A stretch of 26,019 nt of DNA from an uncultured Oscillospiraceae bacterium (GCA_934573945.1 CAKTMQ010000009.1:1-26019), one strand, 5' to 3'. Positions 1 through 7,474 are shown, counted from the stretch's first letter. The notes: generated by a model not told the origin, from the sequence alone. A program made the numbers and translations.

Positions 1-1311
1 AAAAAAGCAACCAGACGCGCACTCTTTACCAGCATCATGGCGCTGGTGATGTGCCTGGTCATGCTGGTGGGCACCACCTTCGCGTGGTTCACCGACAGCG
101 TCACCAGCGGCGTCAACACCATCCAGGCGGGTAACTTGGACATCGATGTTGAGTATACCCTTGACGGCGAAGTGTGGAAAGATCTCAATGAAGCAACTGA
201 TCTGTTCGGCGAAGGTCTCTTTGAGCCGGGCTACACCCGCGTTGTGGCACTCAGGTTCAAAAACAACGGTAATCTGGCATTGAAGTACAACATCAACATG
301 AATATTGTTGAAGAAACGGCGGGCATTAACAAGTCTGAGCAGGAATACAAGCTGTCCGACTATCTGAAGGTAAAGACTCTCTCGCAAGAAGCAAGTCAGA
401 TTGGAGATATTTGCATCGGTTTGGCGTTTTCTGCACGGAACGATGCTCTCGCTTATACGACTACCGCAAATTTCAAGGATGCTACCGTTCTTGACCACGA
501 CCTGCTCCTCACACCCGGAGCGGTTGGCAATTATCTGATCATGAAGGTTTATATGCCCGAAACGGTGGGCAACGAGGCCAACGCCATTTCCACCGATAAG
601 ACAGCTTCCATCAAGTTCGGTCTGAATGTGGTCGCTACTCAGGTCACCTATGAAAAGGACAGCTTTGACAACACCTACGACAAGACCGCTGGTTATCCCG
701 CAGCTACCGTTGGTGCGCTGCAGAACGCTCTGGCTGCCGGTGGTTCCGTCACCGTGGCCAATGATATGGATCCCGCTGCGACCCTGACCACCACGGGGAA
801 AGCTACGCTGGATGCCAACGGCAAGACCATCGCCAACACCACTGACATTTGGGAAGGCATGCCCATTGACTGGTCTCTCGTCTCCGCCCGCGGAAGTGGC
901 GCGAACCTGACCATCACTGGCAACGGCAAATTCGAGGCCAAGGAGAACGACTGCTACGCCGTGGACGTGCAGGATGGCGCTACCGTTACCATTGAGAACG
1001 GTACCTTCAACGGCAATATCCATGCTGTTTATGTCCTGGAGGGCACCGCATACATCAAGGGCGGCTTCTTCTCCGTCCAGCAGAAGTATCCCGATGCCAC
1101 CAAGGCTGACGGCTTCGTCCTGAATTGCTACGACGCCAACCGCGCCAATGGTACTGCTACGATCGTCGTCACCGGCGGTACTTTCGTGAACTTCAACCCC
1201 GCTGATTGCTGGGCTGAGGGTGAGCACACCAACTTCGTGGCCGATGGCTATACAGTCACCTCTGAGACTCAGACCAACGGCGACATCTGGTACACCGTGG
1301 TTGCCAAGTAA
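1..1311 (+). CDS. TasA-like SipW-dependent secreted protein, 5' end cut by window
   Basis: The reading frame is open from base 1, so the true start lies just outside the window; the first ATG inside it (37) falls within the signal peptide and is not the start. The N terminus has a basic stretch, a hydrophobic core and the motif VGTTFAWFTDSV followed by IQAGNLDIDVEY, which is the SipW-type signal peptide plus start of the TasA/camelysin fold (known family feature). The N-terminal half resembles TasA-type beta-sandwich proteins. The C-terminal half, from about codon 240, is rich in short T/G/N-containing beta repeats (GTFNGN, GTAYIKGGFF, VTGGTF) suggestive of a right-handed beta-helix. Inferred role: secreted surface or fibre protein cleaved by a SipW-type peptidase. 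No peptidase is adjacent inside the window; the nearest one is at 10758-11465. A strong terminator follows. Confidence 0.85.
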   Translation, partial: KKATRRALFTSIMALVMCLVMLVGTTFAWFTDSVTSGVNTIQAGNLDIDVEYTLDGEVWKDLNEATDLFGEGLFEPGYTRVVALRFKNNGNLALKYNINMNIVEETAGINKSEQEYKLSDYLKVKTLSQEASQIGDICIGLAFSARNDALAYTTTANFKDATVLDHDLLLTPGAVGNYLIMKVYMPETVGNEANAISTDKTASIKFGLNVVATQVTYEKDSFDNTYDKTAGYPAATVGALQNALAAGGSVTVANDMDPAATLTTTGKATLDANGKTIANTTDIWEGMPIDWSLVSARGSGANLTITGNGKFEAKENDCYAVDVQDGATVTIENGTFNGNIHAVYVLEGTAYIKGGFFSVQQKYPDATKADGFVLNCYDANRANGTATIVVTGGTFVNFNPADCWAEGEHTNFVADGYTVTSETQTNGDIWYTVVAK

Positions 1312-1325
1312 ACCACAACCTCTGC

Positions 1326-1361
1326 ATAAAAAAATCACTCCCCGGGGGGAGTGATTTTTTT
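1326..1361 (+). terminator. Rho-independent terminator of the TasA-like gene
   Basis: The stem AATCACTCCCC pairs with GGGGAGTGATT and is flanked by an A run upstream and a T run downstream. It lies about 15 nt after the stop codon at 1311 and could work in both directions. Confidence 0.9.
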
Positions 1362-1377
1362 ATGACTTTGTATAGAG

Positions 1378-1397
1378 GGCGGGCAGAGTCGCCCGCA
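1378..1397. repeat. Short GC-rich inverted repeat, REP-like
   Basis: GCGGGC at 1379-1384 and GCCCGC at 1391-1396 are complementary around a 6-nt loop, followed by ACCTACG. It resembles dispersed intergenic repeats of gut Firmicutes, but only one copy is in the window. The rest of the gap between 1362 and 1449 shows nothing recognisable. Confidence 0.35.
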
Positions 1398-1449
1398 CCT
1401 ACGAAGCCCCATTCAAAGTACTTGCACACAAACAAAACCCCGCCCCATC

Positions 1450-1488
1450 AAAAGACCGCCGCAGGCGGCTGCACCACCTGCGGCGATC
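1450..1488 (-). terminator. Rho-independent terminator of the SPOCS/spoVM cluster
   Basis: On the minus strand a 12-bp stem (arms 1477-1488 and 1454-1465, core GCCGCAGG/CCTGCGGC) is followed by TTTT. It is about 30 nt beyond the stop codon at 1519. Confidence 0.75.
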
Positions 1489-1518
1489 TTCTCTATTGCC
1501 CTTTCTCCCTGAACCGCC

Positions 1519-3018
1519 TCACCGAATCCGCGGGATCAGCAGCATCCGCTTTCCGGCCTCCGCGTCATTCTCCAGCTGGTTGGCACTGCGGATGGCCTCT
1601 TCATCCGTCCTGTAGCGCTTGGCAACATCCCACAGCGTCTCCTGCGGCGCCATGCGGCACAGCACCAGACTGGGCATCGGCGCACTGTCCGGCTCCGTCA
1701 GATTCACCGCCACAATGCTGTCCACCGTTTTCTCCCCGCCGCATCCCATGCAGAAGGTCACCGGCAGCCGTATCAGGCAGGTGTCACCGCTCCACTGCAG
1801 CTGCGAACGGCAGCAGCAGGCCGTCACTGCGCCGCTGACCGACTCCACCTCCGTGCTCACCTCCGCCGTGCGCTCCGTGCTCACCGGCGCTCCGGATTCA
1901 TCCAGATACAGCAGTCGGACGTGCAGCGTGGTACGCAGTGTCGTCTTTCCCTCCTCGGGCAGTACCTCCACCGGCGCACATTCCACGCCGGTCACGCTGA
2001 TAAACGGCTCATGCCCCTGAAACTCCAGCCTCAGCTGTGCCTCCCGCTCTGCCATACGCTCCGGCTCCGCCATCTGAAACACCTGCGCCTGCCGCTCCAC
2101 CGCCGTGTCGTATCGGATGCTGTACACATCCTCCAGCAGTGTTCCCTCCCAGCGCTGGTATGCCAGCACGCACACGTCGATACGCGCCGTCAGGCCGAAG
2201 CCGCAGCCATTCTCCGTCCGCAGCAGCCGCACGTCACATTCCCCAATGCTGGGACGCAGCGTGTACTCCGCCGTCTCCGGCAGTTCTGCCGCTTCCAGAA
2301 TCTGGGAAAACGGCAGCGTGTCCGTGTACTGCCGCAGTACCTGATCCTCCCCCCGGTAGAGGGCACTCAGCCATATCTCGCCCTTGACCATCAGCTTGTT
2401 TCCCAGCCGCTGGGCGGACACGATCGTCGGGCACAGCCGGTGCAGCAGCAGATCCTCCGGTGCCTGCCCCTTCTCCAGCAGCACATCCTGGGTAAAGGAA
2501 AAGCCCTTCTCCGAAACGGTGCTCAGCAGCGTCATCTCCAGTCTTCCATACCTGCTGCGGAGGGTCGGTTCCTCCTGTGTACCGCAGCAGATGCGGCGCT
2601 TGACGCTCCGGTAGCCCACCAGGGTGATCTCCGGCAGCGCCTTCATGTACAGTTTGCGGGAGGTGACGGCTCTGGCCTCCGCCAGCAGCACCCGGCCGCT
2701 GGCGCACACCGCGCCGCACCGCTCCAGCGCCCGGTCATCAATTGTACAGCTGAAAGGCACGGACATACTCAGGCTCCGCAGCCCCGTTGCCTCCTCTGAG
2801 GTATACAGCACGGTCATCTTCACGCTGCCGGACACTGTACATCGCTCCTCATGCAGCACCTTTTCCCGGATGATGAGCCGCCCCGTTGTGTCCACCACCC
2901 GTGTGATGTCCGGACAATACTCCGGTATCGCTGTCTCCAGCGACTCCTCATGGGCAGAGGTAATGCCCCCGGTCGGCTCATAGTAGCAAATATCCTTACA
3001 TTGCAAGCCCAGTTCCAT
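1519..3018 (-). CDS. SPOCS (DUF3794) domain protein with C-terminal LysM
   Basis: A 499-residue protein with repeated SPOCS/DUF3794-type segments; the first opens with the characteristic SLETAIPEYCPDITRVV. It ends in a LysM-like module (residues about 455-499: TLWDVAKRYRTDEEAIRSAN, then LLIPRIR). Such proteins are found in spore-forming Clostridia and are thought to be spore coat or cortex-associated; LysM binds peptidoglycan. The ATG at 3018 is chosen because AGAGGG sits 8 nt upstream; the frame extends to a GTG at 3054 that has no comparable ribosome binding site. It is the last gene of the cluster with spoVM and a small membrane protein and ends at a terminator. The exact role is inferred, not shown. 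Confidence 0.88.
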   Translation of the reverse strand: MELGLQCKDICYYEPTGGITSAHEESLETAIPEYCPDITRVVDTTGRLIIREKVLHEERCTVSGSVKMTVLYTSEEATGLRSLSMSVPFSCTIDDRALERCGAVCASGRVLLAEARAVTSRKLYMKALPEITLVGYRSVKRRICCGTQEEPTLRSRYGRLEMTLLSTVSEKGFSFTQDVLLEKGQAPEDLLLHRLCPTIVSAQRLGNKLMVKGEIWLSALYRGEDQVLRQYTDTLPFSQILEAAELPETAEYTLRPSIGECDVRLLRTENGCGFGLTARIDVCVLAYQRWEGTLLEDVYSIRYDTAVERQAQVFQMAEPERMAEREAQLRLEFQGHEPFISVTGVECAPVEVLPEEGKTTLRTTLHVRLLYLDESGAPVSTERTAEVSTEVESVSGAVTACCCRSQLQWSGDTCLIRLPVTFCMGCGGEKTVDSIVAVNLTEPDSAPMPSLVLCRMAPQETLWDVAKRYRTDEEAIRSANQLENDAEAGKRMLLIPRIR

Positions 3019-3075
3019 ATGTTCAGCCCTCTCTATCGGTGTTGTTACTCCCACCCTATGAGCGCCGTCCTCCGT

Positions 3076-3150
3076 TTATTCCTTCATCCCGAAAATACTG
3101 CGCAGCAGCCCCCGCAGCAGCTTCGGCGCCTTCCATACCACGATCCGCAT
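3076..3150 (-). CDS. spoVM: Stage V sporulation protein SpoVM (24-residue amphipathic peptide)
   Basis: A 24-codon gene. The peptide reads MRIVVWKAPK, then LLRGLLRSIF and GMKE. It aligns without gaps to SpoVM (26 residues in Bacillus subtilis), keeping the functionally important Pro9 and an Arg at position 17, with a hydrophobic/basic amphipathic helix from residue 10 on. SpoVM is known to recognise the convex forespore membrane and to anchor SpoIVA, starting coat assembly. AGGAGG lies 8 nt before the ATG and overlaps the stop of the upstream membrane protein gene, which suggests translational coupling. It is likely expressed in the mother cell, though I could not assign a sigma-E promoter with confidence. 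Confidence 0.85.
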   Translation of the reverse strand: MRIVVWKAPKLLRGLLRSIFGMKE

Positions 3151-3156
3151 TCCGTT

Positions 3157-3309
3157 CTACCTCCTTTTCAAACACGCGATCCCACAGCCGATCAGCAGGA
3201 AGGCCACCAGAAACATCAACACGCCCACCGGAAAAACCGCGGCGATAAAGATCCCCAGTCCCAGCGCCAGTGCGCAGATCCCCAGGCATCGTTCCCCGTT
3301 TCCTCTCAC
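3157..3309 (-). CDS. Small membrane protein upstream of spoVM
   Basis: A 50-codon gene with a GTG start preceded by GGAGGG at 6-7 nt spacing. The product begins MRGNGERCLG, has two closely spaced hydrophobic segments (about residues 9-27 and 29-46) and ends in the basic tail CLKRR, which predicts a hairpin membrane protein with the C terminus in the cytoplasm. It ends 6 nt before the spoVM start, so the two are almost certainly co-transcribed. I do not recognise the family. Its position implies a role in or expression during sporulation (inference). Confidence 0.7.
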   Translation of the reverse strand: MRGNGERCLGICALALGLGIFIAAVFPVGVLMFLVAFLLIGCGIACLKRR

Positions 3310-3428
3310 GTGGTTCCCTCCTCCCCGCCAATGGTTCTATCCCATCATATGTACCCCCACCCCCTGCGGTGACGGCGCACCGGCCGCCCTACGCCGGTAT
3401 CAAAGCCGAAAATCACCGTTTTCAAGCA

Positions 3429-3457
3429 TTGCGCAGTGCCCTCCCGTATGCTATAAT
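3429..3457 (+). promoter_or_regulatory. Sigma-A type promoter for the zinc-ribbon gene
   Basis: -35 TTGCGC (3429-3434), a 17-nt spacer and -10 TATAAT (3452-3457). The start codon of the next gene is at 3515. Confidence 0.7.
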
Positions 3458-3514
3458 ATTTATATAAAGCCACCGGAGCGCGCCGTCAGGCGCTGTGTGA
3501 AAGGAGCATTTGTG

Positions 3515-3724
3515 ATGCAATGTCCCTACTGCGGCAGCGAGATGGAGACCGGTTTCATTCAGGCGCCCCACGGCATGGTCTGGAGCGCCAAGCAGCTGGA
3601 CATCTCCTTCTCCGCCACTAACAAGGGTGACCTCTGGCTGGGCGAACGCCGCGACTTCATGTCCCCCTCCCATATGACGGCCTTTCTCTGCCGCGGCTGC
3701 CGCACCATCGTGGCAAAGCTGTAA
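3515..3724 (+). CDS. Small zinc-ribbon protein (DUF6487-like)
   Basis: A 69-residue protein with CPYCG at residues 3-7 and CRGC near residue 60, two knuckles that would bind one zinc. The middle (GFIQAPHGMVWS) resembles small DUF6487-type proteins common in Clostridia; function unknown. The ATG at 3515 is preceded by AAAGGAG at 8 nt; an upstream in-frame GTG at 3497 lies before that ribosome site and is rejected. It is transcribed with the small membrane protein that follows. Confidence 0.8.
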   Translation: MQCPYCGSEMETGFIQAPHGMVWSAKQLDISFSATNKGDLWLGERRDFMSPSHMTAFLCRGCRTIVAKL

Positions 3725-3778
3725 ATGTCTTTCAACAGGGTATCCCCCTGTGCCCATCTATACGAAGGAGGTATTGGT

Positions 3779-3949
3779 ATGTGCAGATTTGGTAAGGTTT
3801 TCTTGCGTGTATTTTCCATCGTGGCGGCGGTAGCCGGCGTACTGTCCGTGATCTACTTCTGGAATCTGGATCAGAAGCTGATGGACTGGGCGTACAAATA
3901 TGGCAACGCCCTCTTCGACCGCAAAAAGCGCTGTACCGACGGTGAGTGA
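3779..3949 (+). CDS. Small single-pass membrane protein
   Basis: A 56-residue protein starting MCRFGKVFLRVF, with one hydrophobic segment at about residues 10-28 and a charged C-terminal tail (FDRKKRCTDGE). AAGGAGG lies 7 nt before the ATG, which rules out the upstream in-frame starts. No family is recognised. It is 54 nt behind the zinc-ribbon gene on the same strand and shares its promoter and terminator. Confidence 0.65.
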   Translation: MCRFGKVFLRVFSIVAAVAGVLSVIYFWNLDQKLMDWAYKYGNALFDRKKRCTDGE

Positions 3950-3955
3950 CCCATC

Positions 3956-3997
3956 ATAAAAAGCAGCGGAACAGACATCTGTTCCGCTGCTTTTTAC
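3956..3997. terminator. Bidirectional terminator between convergent units
   Basis: A perfect stem, AAAAAGCAGCGGAACAGA pairing with its complement around a short CATC loop, has A and T runs on both sides. It separates the + gene ending at 3949 from the minus-strand ABC transporter ending at 4011. Confidence 0.92.
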
Positions 3998-4010
3998 ATC
4001 GCATTTTCTA

Positions 4011-4781
4011 TCACTGTTCGGCAAACCGCGCCAGGAAATGGCGGGTACGCTCCTGCTGCGGGTTGTCGATCACATCCCGTGCAGCACCCTGCTCCACGAT
4101 CACGCCGCCGTCCATAAAGATCACCTGATCAGCCACATCCCTGGCAAAGGCCATCTCGTGGGTCACGATGATCATGGTGGTACGCTGCTGCGCCAGACCG
4201 CGGATCACCTTCAGCACCTCGCCCGTCAGCTCCGGATCGAGGGCAGAAGTAGGCTCGTCAAAGCACAGAATATCCGGCTTCATGGCCAGTGCCCGGGCGA
4301 TAGCCACCCGCTGCTGCTGTCCGCCGGAGAGCTGATGGGGATAGTTCTCCATCCGGTCAGCCAGTCCCATTTTCTCCAGCAGCGCCTTGCCCTCCGCCGT
4401 GATGGTCTCCAGACTCTCGCCCGTCTTTTCCGCCTTGGCCATCAGCTGCCGCGCCAGCGTCACATTCTCCAGTGCCGTGTACTGGGGAAACAGGTTAAAG
4501 CTCTGAAACACCAGGCCGAAATGGAGCCGCTTTTTGCGGATGTCCGCCTCCCGCCGGGTGGCGGGATCCGCCGCGTCAAACAGCGTCTCGCCCCGCACGG
4601 AGATCACACCCTGATCCGGCGTCTCCAAGAAGTTGAGGCACCGCAGCAGCGTGGTCTTGCCGCTGCCGGAGGAGCCGATAATGCTCAGCGCCTGCCCCTC
4701 CTCCAGAGAGAAGCTGATGTCCTTGAGCACAGAGGTGTCGCCGAAATGCTTTTCAATGTGTTGTACGTCCAGAATCGCCAT
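4011..4781 (-). CDS. Polar amino acid ABC transporter ATP-binding protein
   Basis: A 256-residue ATPase of the GlnQ/HisP family that powers amino acid import. Walker A GSSGSGKTT is at residues 36-44, the signature LSGGQQQR at 151-158, Walker B ILCFDEPTSALD at 171-182 and the switch His in IVTHE near 208. The start at 4781 (MAILDVQHIEKHFG) has GGAGG 8 nt upstream; the longer frame to 4823 overlaps the permease end and lacks a better site. The gene follows the permease by 13 nt, in the order binding protein, permease, ATPase. The substrate cannot be read from this subunit. Confidence 0.95.
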   Translation of the reverse strand: MAILDVQHIEKHFGDTSVLKDISFSLEEGQALSIIGSSGSGKTTLLRCLNFLETPDQGVISVRGETLFDAADPATRREADIRKKRLHFGLVFQSFNLFPQYTALENVTLARQLMAKAEKTGESLETITAEGKALLEKMGLADRMENYPHQLSGGQQQRVAIARALAMKPDILCFDEPTSALDPELTGEVLKVIRGLAQQRTTMIIVTHEMAFARDVADQVIFMDGGVIVEQGAARDVIDNPQQERTRHFLARFAEQ

Positions 4782-4794
4782 CGCGTCCGCCTCC

Positions 4795-5451
4795 TTATTT
4801 GAAATAGTTGAGCTTGCGCTCAATGTAGTTGAACAGGATCGTCAGAATACCCACAAAGGCCAGATAAAAGACACCGGTGTAGAAAAGAGGCCATGTGATA
4901 CCCTTGGACTTGATGAAGCTCTCGCCCATCTTGGTCAGCTCCATGATGGCGATGATCCGGGCAAGAGAGGTATCCTTTACCAGCGTGATGATCTCGTTGG
5001 ACATAGGGGGTACGATGCGCTTGACCATCTGCAGCAGCGTAACCCTGAAAAAGATCTGGCTCTTGGTCATACCCAGCACCTGTCCGGCCTCCCGCTGCCC
5101 CACCGGCACGCTCTCGATGCCGCCCTTGTAGATCACAGCAAAGTAGCAGGCGTAGTTGATCACGAAGGCGATCACGCACGCCGCCATGCGGCCGTCAGAG
5201 AAGTAACCCCAGATGTTGTTGTTGAACCACTTACCGGGGCCGTAAAAGATGATGATGAGCTGCAGCATCAGCGGCGTACCGCGGATGATCCAGACGATGA
5301 TGTGAAACAGCCAGCTTACCGGCTTGCAGCGGCTGCGCAGGGCAAACGCGATCACAAGCCCCAGCGGCAGGGAGAACAGCAGCGTCAGGAAAAAGATCTT
5401 CAGCAGCTCGCCCATTCCCTGAAGCAGCGAGAGAGTGACGGTCCAGAACAT
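4795..5451 (-). CDS. Polar amino acid ABC transporter permease (HisM/GlnP family)
   Basis: A 218-residue inner-membrane permease with about five hydrophobic segments. The EAA loop that docks on the ATPase is visible (REAGQVLGMTKSQIFFRV, about residues 121-138), as is the family motif IRGTPLMLQL near residue 58. AGGAG is 8 nt before the ATG. Only one permease gene is present, so a homodimer is expected. A hairpin at 5516-5544 separates it from the binding protein gene. Confidence 0.95.
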   Translation of the reverse strand: MFWTVTLSLLQGMGELLKIFFLTLLFSLPLGLVIAFALRSRCKPVSWLFHIIVWIIRGTPLMLQLIIIFYGPGKWFNNNIWGYFSDGRMAACVIAFVINYACYFAVIYKGGIESVPVGQREAGQVLGMTKSQIFFRVTLLQMVKRIVPPMSNEIITLVKDTSLARIIAIMELTKMGESFIKSKGITWPLFYTGVFYLAFVGILTILFNYIERKLNYFK

Positions 5452-5515
5452 AAGAAAACTCCTTTACGGTAGCAAATCAGTCGTTAACAATGCGGCAGCC
5501 CGAAAGCCGCCCAAA

Positions 5516-5544
5516 GGCAGAGAGCGGATCTGCCGCTCTCTGCC
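5516..5544 (-). terminator. Intercistronic hairpin after the binding-protein gene
   Basis: A 12-bp perfect stem (GGCAGAGAGCGG and its complement) with a 5-nt loop and only a weak T run on the minus side. Its position between binding protein and permease suggests partial termination or 3'-end protection, giving excess binding protein over membrane components. The rest of the 119-nt gap holds a second GC-rich stretch and no gene. Confidence 0.6.
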
Positions 5545-5570
5545 GGGTCGTTTATCCGGTGCCGGACGCG

Positions 5571-6395
5571 TTACTTGGTGATGACCACCTGTGCGTTCTG
5601 GCAGTAGGCGTTGGTGCACTCCATGGCGGTCATAACACCCTCGGTCAGGGTCATGCCGTTCCACACCACGTCGATGTTCTTGCTGTCCAGCTCATTGACC
5701 TTCATGTCCCAGTCGATGACCACGAACTCCACGCTCACGCCCAGCTTCTCAGCCACCAGCTTGGCCATGTCGGCATCAAAGCCAATCCACTCGCCCTTGT
5801 CATCCTTGTAGTCCATGGGCTCGAACTCGGTGATACCCACCACCAGGGTGCCCTTGTCCTTGATGTACTGCACGTCGCTGTCGGACTCGGAAGCCACGAA
5901 CTCGGAAGCGGACTGCTCCAGCAGTGCCTCCTGCACACCGTAGGTCTTGGCCAGCTCCACCATGGAGCCGTCCGCATAGGCCTCGCCGAACACACTGTTG
6001 ATGTAGGAAGCCAGATCACTGCCCTTGCGGCAGCCCACGCCGTACTCCTCGGAGCTCAGCTTCTGATCGGTGACCTTCAGGTCGGGATAGCTGGTGCCCT
6101 CGCCCACCATGGCGCCGGCCATCAGCAGGTCAATGATCGCGGCATCAGAGGTACCGGCGGAGACTTCCATCAGGGCGTCTGCCTGAGAACCGACGGAATT
6201 GACCTTCCAGCCCTTTTCGTTGGCCACTTCCTCACCGGCGGAGCCGGCTTCTACCGCATAGACCGTCTCGGTCTGCGCCGTATCATCAGCGGAGGGGGTG
6301 TTGTCATCGTTTGCGGGGGTGTCCGCCTGCGTACCGCAGGCCACCAGGCTCAGCGCCATCACCAGCGCCAGCAGCATTGCCAAAAACTTTTTCAT
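5571..6395 (-). CDS. Amino acid substrate-binding lipoprotein with circularly permuted lobes
   Basis: A 274-residue lipoprotein of the SBP_bac_3 family. The signal peptide ends in the lipobox LVAC (Cys20) and is followed by an Asp/Thr/Pro-rich linker. The order of the rest is abnormal. Residues about 44-161 (VYAVEAGSAGEE to YGVQEALLEQ) are what normally forms the second half: lobe 2, the return crossover and the C-terminal helices. A Ser/Glu/Asp-rich linker (about 162-175) resembling a post-lipobox linker then joins to residues about 179-274 (KGTLVVGITEFEPMDY to CQNAQVVITK), normally the N-terminal lobe. The new termini lie at the interdomain crossover. Each half keeps recognisable motifs and total length is ordinary, so a folded permutant is plausible. 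AGGAG precedes the ATG. It is first in the transporter operon. Membership of the family is clear; permutation is read from domain order. Confidence 0.93.
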   Translation of the reverse strand: MKKFLAMLLALVMALSLVACGTQADTPANDDNTPSADDTAQTETVYAVEAGSAGEEVANEKGWKVNSVGSQADALMEVSAGTSDAAIIDLLMAGAMVGEGTSYPDLKVTDQKLSSEEYGVGCRKGSDLASYINSVFGEAYADGSMVELAKTYGVQEALLEQSASEFVASESDSDVQYIKDKGTLVVGITEFEPMDYKDDKGEWIGFDADMAKLVAEKLGVSVEFVVIDWDMKVNELDSKNIDVVWNGMTLTEGVMTAMECTNAYCQNAQVVITK

Positions 6396-6447
6396 GTCGT
6401 TTTTCTCCTTTTCTTTTGGCGCTTGGTTCGGCGCCGTGTGGTTTTTT

Positions 6448-6487
6448 AGTATGGTAATACTCTACCACTTTATCACGCTAATGTAAA
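6448..6487 (-). promoter_or_regulatory. Probable promoter with palindrome for the ABC transporter operon
   Basis: On the minus strand, -35 TTTACA (6482-6487), 17-nt spacer and a weak -10 TAGAGT (6459-6464). The palindrome AGTAT-N4-ATACT (6448-6461) overlaps the expected start site and could be an operator. No regulator is identified. Confidence 0.45.
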
Positions 6488-6488
6488 G

Positions 6489-7046
6489 TGTCAGTGTTGA
6501 CAAAAACCACTAAATTTCCACGGTCGTATTTCACAAATCTCACAAAGCAACTCTCTCAGGCCGCCCGGCACGAGCAAACACCGCCCCACCAGACCGTCTG
6601 ACGCAAGCGCGCACACATAGCTCTTTCCCCTGCCCCGCTGCACAGCTCCAAAGGCGCCGTGCATCCAGGAGAACCTTTACAAAGCCCTATATATAAGAGC
6701 TTAATAAAACCAACACCAAAAGACTTTCGTCTGCCAAAAAAGCCTGGCATTGCGAGCCAGTCCAAATACTGGCGTGGCAATCTATTTGAAAAGGTACAAC
6801 AGAAAACATAATAGATGCTATCGTGTCGCAGTCGCCGAGATCGACGTTAAAAACATACCGCTGGCATATTTTTAACGCCCCGACGGATTCCCACCTCGCT
6901 TCGCACCACGAAGCAAGTACCCTCGGGATCCTCCTCGGAATAACAGCGACGAATTTCTCGATAAGCCCCAGCCAACACCTGAAAGGCGCTGGCTTCTACC
7001 TCACCTTGCAGCAATTCCGTGCTCGTCCGGAATTGGCTCAAGGCGA
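6489..7046. other. Long intergenic region with repeat-like content
   Basis: This 560-nt stretch between the transporter promoter and the rnpB terminator has no convincing gene. It contains an imperfect inverted repeat at 6749-6783 and, on the minus strand, a 67-codon frame (6847-7050) starting at TTG without a ribosome site. Another minus frame (6556-6780) starts inside the inverted repeat and also has no ribosome site. From 6489 to about 6745 I see only unremarkable sequence. The local composition is less GC-rich than the neighbouring genes, and the region may be an accumulation of dispersed intergenic elements. Confidence 0.5.
6749..6783. repeat. Imperfect inverted repeat, dispersed-element-like
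   Basis: ATTGCGAGCCAGT and ACTGGCGTGGCAAT form a hairpin with mismatches around a 6-nt loop (CCAAAT). It resembles the 'ATTGCCACG...CGCAATG' type intergenic palindromes seen in many gut Firmicutes (recollection, not searched). Confidence 0.45.
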
Positions 7047-7050
7047 GCAA
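6847..7050 (-). other. Doubtful small ORF next to rnpB terminator
   Basis: A 67-codon open frame whose translation (STELLQGEVEASAFQVLAGA and so on) looks protein-like but is not recognised. Its only upstream start is a TTG inside the rnpB terminator stem and there is no ribosome site. It could be part of a dispersed repeat or a remnant. I would not call it a gene without homologues. Confidence 0.2.
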
Positions 7051-7078
7051 AGAAGGCGGCGTTCTCCGCCGCCTTCTT
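7050..7078 (-). terminator. Terminator of rnpB
   Basis: A 12-bp perfect stem (AAGAAGGCGGCG and complement) with a 5-nt loop follows the 3' end of the RNase P RNA. The T run on the minus strand is short. Confidence 0.75.
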
Positions 7079-7085
7079 CATATAG

Positions 7086-7440
7086 CACGAGTCGATCTGT
7101 AAGCCGGGTTCTGTTTTGACAGTCATCTATCTAGGCGTACCGTCGCCGGCACGCTCAAGCCACCCCGGGGACGACCGGGCCAGTCTCTCATGTCCCCATA
7201 CCGGTGTTGCTCCGGATAGAGTTTACAGCGACGGACACTTTCACGAGCCGTCGGGTGAGCTCTTACCTCGCCTTTCCACCCTTACCGTCCCGGCAGAGCC
7301 GATACGGCGGTATATCTCTGTTGCACTTTTCCTGAAGTCGCCTTCGGCGGGCGTTACCCGTTATCCTTGCCCTATGGAGCCCGGACTTTCCTCATCGGCA
7401 GGCTTTCGCCTTGCCTCCGCGACTGTCCAATCAACTCGCC
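7086..7440 (-). ncRNA. rnpB: RNase P RNA, bacterial class A
   Basis: About 355 nt on the minus strand. The conserved P4 5' strand GAGGAAAGTCCGGGCTCC reads at 7376-7393, preceded by the paired GGCAAGGCGAAAGCCTGCC region. The conserved 3' part GACTGTCAAAACAGAACCCG then GGCTTACAGATCGACTC closes the molecule. Core motifs AGGGTGGAAAGG and GGTAAGAGCTCACCC are present between them. It is the catalytic RNA that removes 5' leaders from tRNA precursors. The 5' end is placed from the promoter about 6 nt upstream; the 3' end is approximate. The type A form is inferred from the overall arrangement. Open frames in this interval are artefacts. Confidence 0.97.
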
Positions 7441-7445
7441 GTTTT

Positions 7446-7474
7446 ATTGTACAAAATCCCGGTGAAAATGTCAA
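7446..7474 (-). promoter_or_regulatory. rnpB promoter, near-consensus sigma-A
   Basis: -35 TTGACA (7469-7474), a 17-nt spacer and -10 TACAAT (7446-7451) on the minus strand. The predicted start falls at the first bases of the RNase P RNA. Confidence 0.9.

Noticed and set aside
5490..6449. 319-codon + strand frame opposite the binding protein
   Set aside because: Shadow of the lipoprotein gene, with no ribosome site.
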